Part shown: piece after piece, positions 62,495-64,000 of the stretch
Layout: every line of letters begins with the position of its first letter
How positions within the stretch are numbered: the first letter of the stretch is position 1
Origin: Paenibacillus thiaminolyticus
GTDB lineage: Bacteria; Bacillota; Bacilli; Paenibacillales; Paenibacillaceae
Assembly: GCF_007066085.1 (NCBI RefSeq)
Contig: NZ_CP041405.1
Span: 5,611,501-5,675,500, forward strand
DNA: 64,000 bases
Direction: 5' to 3'
The notes under the pieces: generated by a model
What the model was told of the DNA's origin: nothing
Seen by the model: only the letters and a program-made list of their open reading frames with translations
The model's database searches: none
Made by a program: the position numbers and the translations under genes

Positions 62495-64000
62495 GTACTG
62501 TCGTTATCATTGGGGAGGGGATGCTTGCGGACATGGTGTGCCGACGATTGTCCGGCTTCTCCGTAGCCCGCAGATCGGATTTCAGTGAAGGTATTCCAGA
62601 CGGCGCAGAGCTGGTGCTGGTCCTTCAGGAACAAGATAACTCCGACTTGCATCTTGAAGCGGATGCGGCGCTGCGGCCGCTCGGCATTCCTTGGTTATGC
62701 GCTTATGTATTTTTGGGAGAAGGGGTGGTCGGGCCGCTCATGCGCCCGGGAACGACCGGATGCTTCCAATGTGCAGAAACGCGGCTCTCATTGGCGGGAA
62801 GCAACCGCAAAGAGGTAGAGGAGATGCTGATGAAGCTGGTCACGCCGGATTATGTTCCTGATTTTGCGGCAGAGATATCCCCGGCGGGATTTCGGTATAT
62901 GGCGCATATCATCGCGGAGGACACGGAGAAAGTGCTGCGGGGCGTCACAGCGAATGCGGAAGGACACATCTATATAATCAACTTCAGCAATTTGAGCGGC
63001 AGCCTCCATTATGTGCTGCCCAATGGGACTTGTCCGGTCTGCGGCCGCCTGCCGGATGATTCGCCGGAAGCGGCAGAAATAACGCTAAGGCCGTCCCCTA
63101 AGCTTCATAACAGCTACCGCTGCCGATCGATGAGCGAGTTACGGGAGAGCTTGTTCCAGGATTATTGGGACAGCCGCATCGGAATCTTGAATGATAAGAA
63201 GTTCGATCTCGTATCTGCCTTTGCCGGGGCGGCCGTCAATCTTCCACTAGGCTATTATGATGAGGTGACGGGAGGCCGCTCGCATTCGTATGCGGATAGC
63301 CAGCTCGCCGCGATATTGGAGGGGTTGGAGCGATTTTGCGGCACGACGCCCCGCGGCAAGCGAACGGTGGTCTTCGACAGCTATTCCCGGCTTAAGGATA
63401 CGGCGATGGATCCGTCCAAGGCAGGGTTTCATGCGAGGGAGCAATTCGAGCTTCCGGACTTTTCGTTCACGCCGTTCGATCCTGAAGCTCCGATGGAGTG
63501 GGTGTGGGGATATTCGTTCCTGCAGGAACGTCCCATCCTCGTTCCCCATCTGTTAGCCTATTACAGCTTGGGCTACGGAGGGGGCTTTGTCTATGAGACC
63601 TCCAACGGGTGCGCCGTAGGAGGAAGCCTGGAAGAGGCGATTTTGTACGGGATTTTCGAGGTGGTCGAGCGAGATTCCTTCCTGATGACCTGGTATGCGA
63701 GGCTGCCTGTTCCGCGGCTCGATCCTGACTCGTCGGGAGACCGGGAACTGTCGATAATGCTTCATCGCTTGCGGGCGGTCACGGGATATGAGGTGTTGTT
63801 ATACAATACGACGATGGAGAACGGTATTCCGAGCATATGGGCGATAGCGAAGGGAGGAGCGGAGCATCAAGTGAACCTGGTCTGTGCCGCAGGAGCTCAT
63901 CTCGACCCGGTTCGGGCGGCCAAGGGGGCCATACATGAGCTCTCCGGCATCATCTCGATGACGGAAGAGCGATGGAGAAGGCGCAAGCCGGAAGCGGAAT
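62491..64000 (+). CDS. YcaO-domain TOMM cyclodehydratase with leader-binding N-domain, 3' end cut by the window
   Basis: A frame from TTG 62491 stays open to the window end: 503 residues and incomplete. The first about 195 residues are an ocin-ThiF-type leader-peptide-binding domain with a zinc tetrad (C91, C94 in GCFQCAE, C181, C184 in TCPVCGR). From about 205 on is a YcaO domain: SAFAGAAVNLPLGYYDEVTG, QLAAILEGLERFCG (ATP-binding glutamates), NGCAVGGSLEEAILYGIFE, VVERDSFLMTWYARLPVPRL. Such enzymes use ATP to turn Cys, Ser or Thr of a precursor peptide into thiazol(in)e or oxazol(in)e. RBS GGAGAGGAGG lies in the end of the upstream gene. No precursor with Cys repeats is in the window; it may lie downstream or elsewhere. 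Confidence 0.88.
   Translation, partial: MSTVVIIGEGMLADMVCRRLSGFSVARRSDFSEGIPDGAELVLVLQEQDNSDLHLEADAALRPLGIPWLCAYVFLGEGVVGPLMRPGTTGCFQCAETRLSLAGSNRKEVEEMLMKLVTPDYVPDFAAEISPAGFRYMAHIIAEDTEKVLRGVTANAEGHIYIINFSNLSGSLHYVLPNGTCPVCGRLPDDSPEAAEITLRPSPKLHNSYRCRSMSELRESLFQDYWDSRIGILNDKKFDLVSAFAGAAVNLPLGYYDEVTGGRSHSYADSQLAAILEGLERFCGTTPRGKRTVVFDSYSRLKDTAMDPSKAGFHAREQFELPDFSFTPFDPEAPMEWVWGYSFLQERPILVPHLLAYYSLGYGGGFVYETSNGCAVGGSLEEAILYGIFEVVERDSFLMTWYARLPVPRLDPDSSGDRELSIMLHRLRAVTGYEVLLYNTTMENGIPSIWAIAKGGAEHQVNLVCAAGAHLDPVRAAKGAIHELSGIISMTEERWRRRKPEAE

Overview
The window looks like a chromosome segment of a Paenibacillus-type Firmicute (inference). The reasons are strong AGGAGG ribosome binding sites, GTG/TTG starts, a GC-rich coding background, and typical families: LplB/YtcP/LipO-type transporters, membrane-bound AraC regulators, GbsR, an ACT-domain malic enzyme and a two-gene BmrCD-like exporter. 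No rRNA, tRNA or CRISPR array was recognised.

Layout. 0-6.6 kb: a two-gene 2-oxoacid:ferredoxin oxidoreductase, a sirtuin and an FGGY sugar kinase. 6.9-13.1 kb: an AraC-type regulator divergent from galK-galE-galT and a mutarotase-fold protein, i.e. a Leloir-pathway operon. 13.5-18.1 kb: a malic enzyme and a three-gene ABC importer of the TrpXYZ/ABC_sub_bind type. 18.2-20.6 kb: a chemoreceptor and three very small genes. 20.6-24.9 kb: a heterodimeric BmrC/BmrD-like multidrug ABC exporter on the minus strand, behind a leader that contains an intrinsic terminator. 25.2-30.5 kb: a DUF441 membrane protein, pyroglutamyl peptidase, and an OpuA-type glycine betaine importer facing a GbsR-type repressor. 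30.5-31.3 kb: a gene-free minisatellite with a 49-50 bp period. 31.5-40.3 kb: a sensor-AraC regulator, LplB/YtcP/LipO-like importer, amidohydrolase, Rieske protein and a GntR/LacI-type regulator, which together look like an uncharacterised catabolic locus. 40.4-44.6 kb: hemolysin-III-like protein, small proteins, DUF3891 protein and class I fructose-bisphosphate aldolase.

44.6-54.7 kb is visibly richer in A+T and looks acquired. It holds an Lsa-like ABC-F protein, a Cfr-like 23S rRNA methyltransferase, a second ABC exporter, a TetR regulator, a hydrolase, a VOC protein, an IS256-family remnant and one intact IS256-family element with an 8-bp target duplication. The ABC-F gene is preceded by a leader in which a start-stop upstream ORF, an anti-antiterminator, an antiterminator and a terminator can all be drawn by eye. 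This is the best candidate here for an antibiotic-sensing riboregulator.

55.3-60.7 kb: a three-gene operon (membrane protein, solute-binding/VWA protein, TelA family) of unknown stress function, then ATP-dependent PEP carboxykinase. 60.9-64 kb: the start of a thiazole/oxazole-modified microcin (TOMM) cluster, a ThiF-like maturation protein followed by a YcaO cyclodehydratase cut by the window edge.

Short tandem repeats with unrelated units (9, 18, 19, 22 and about 50 bp) recur in several places and are a notable property of this genome segment.
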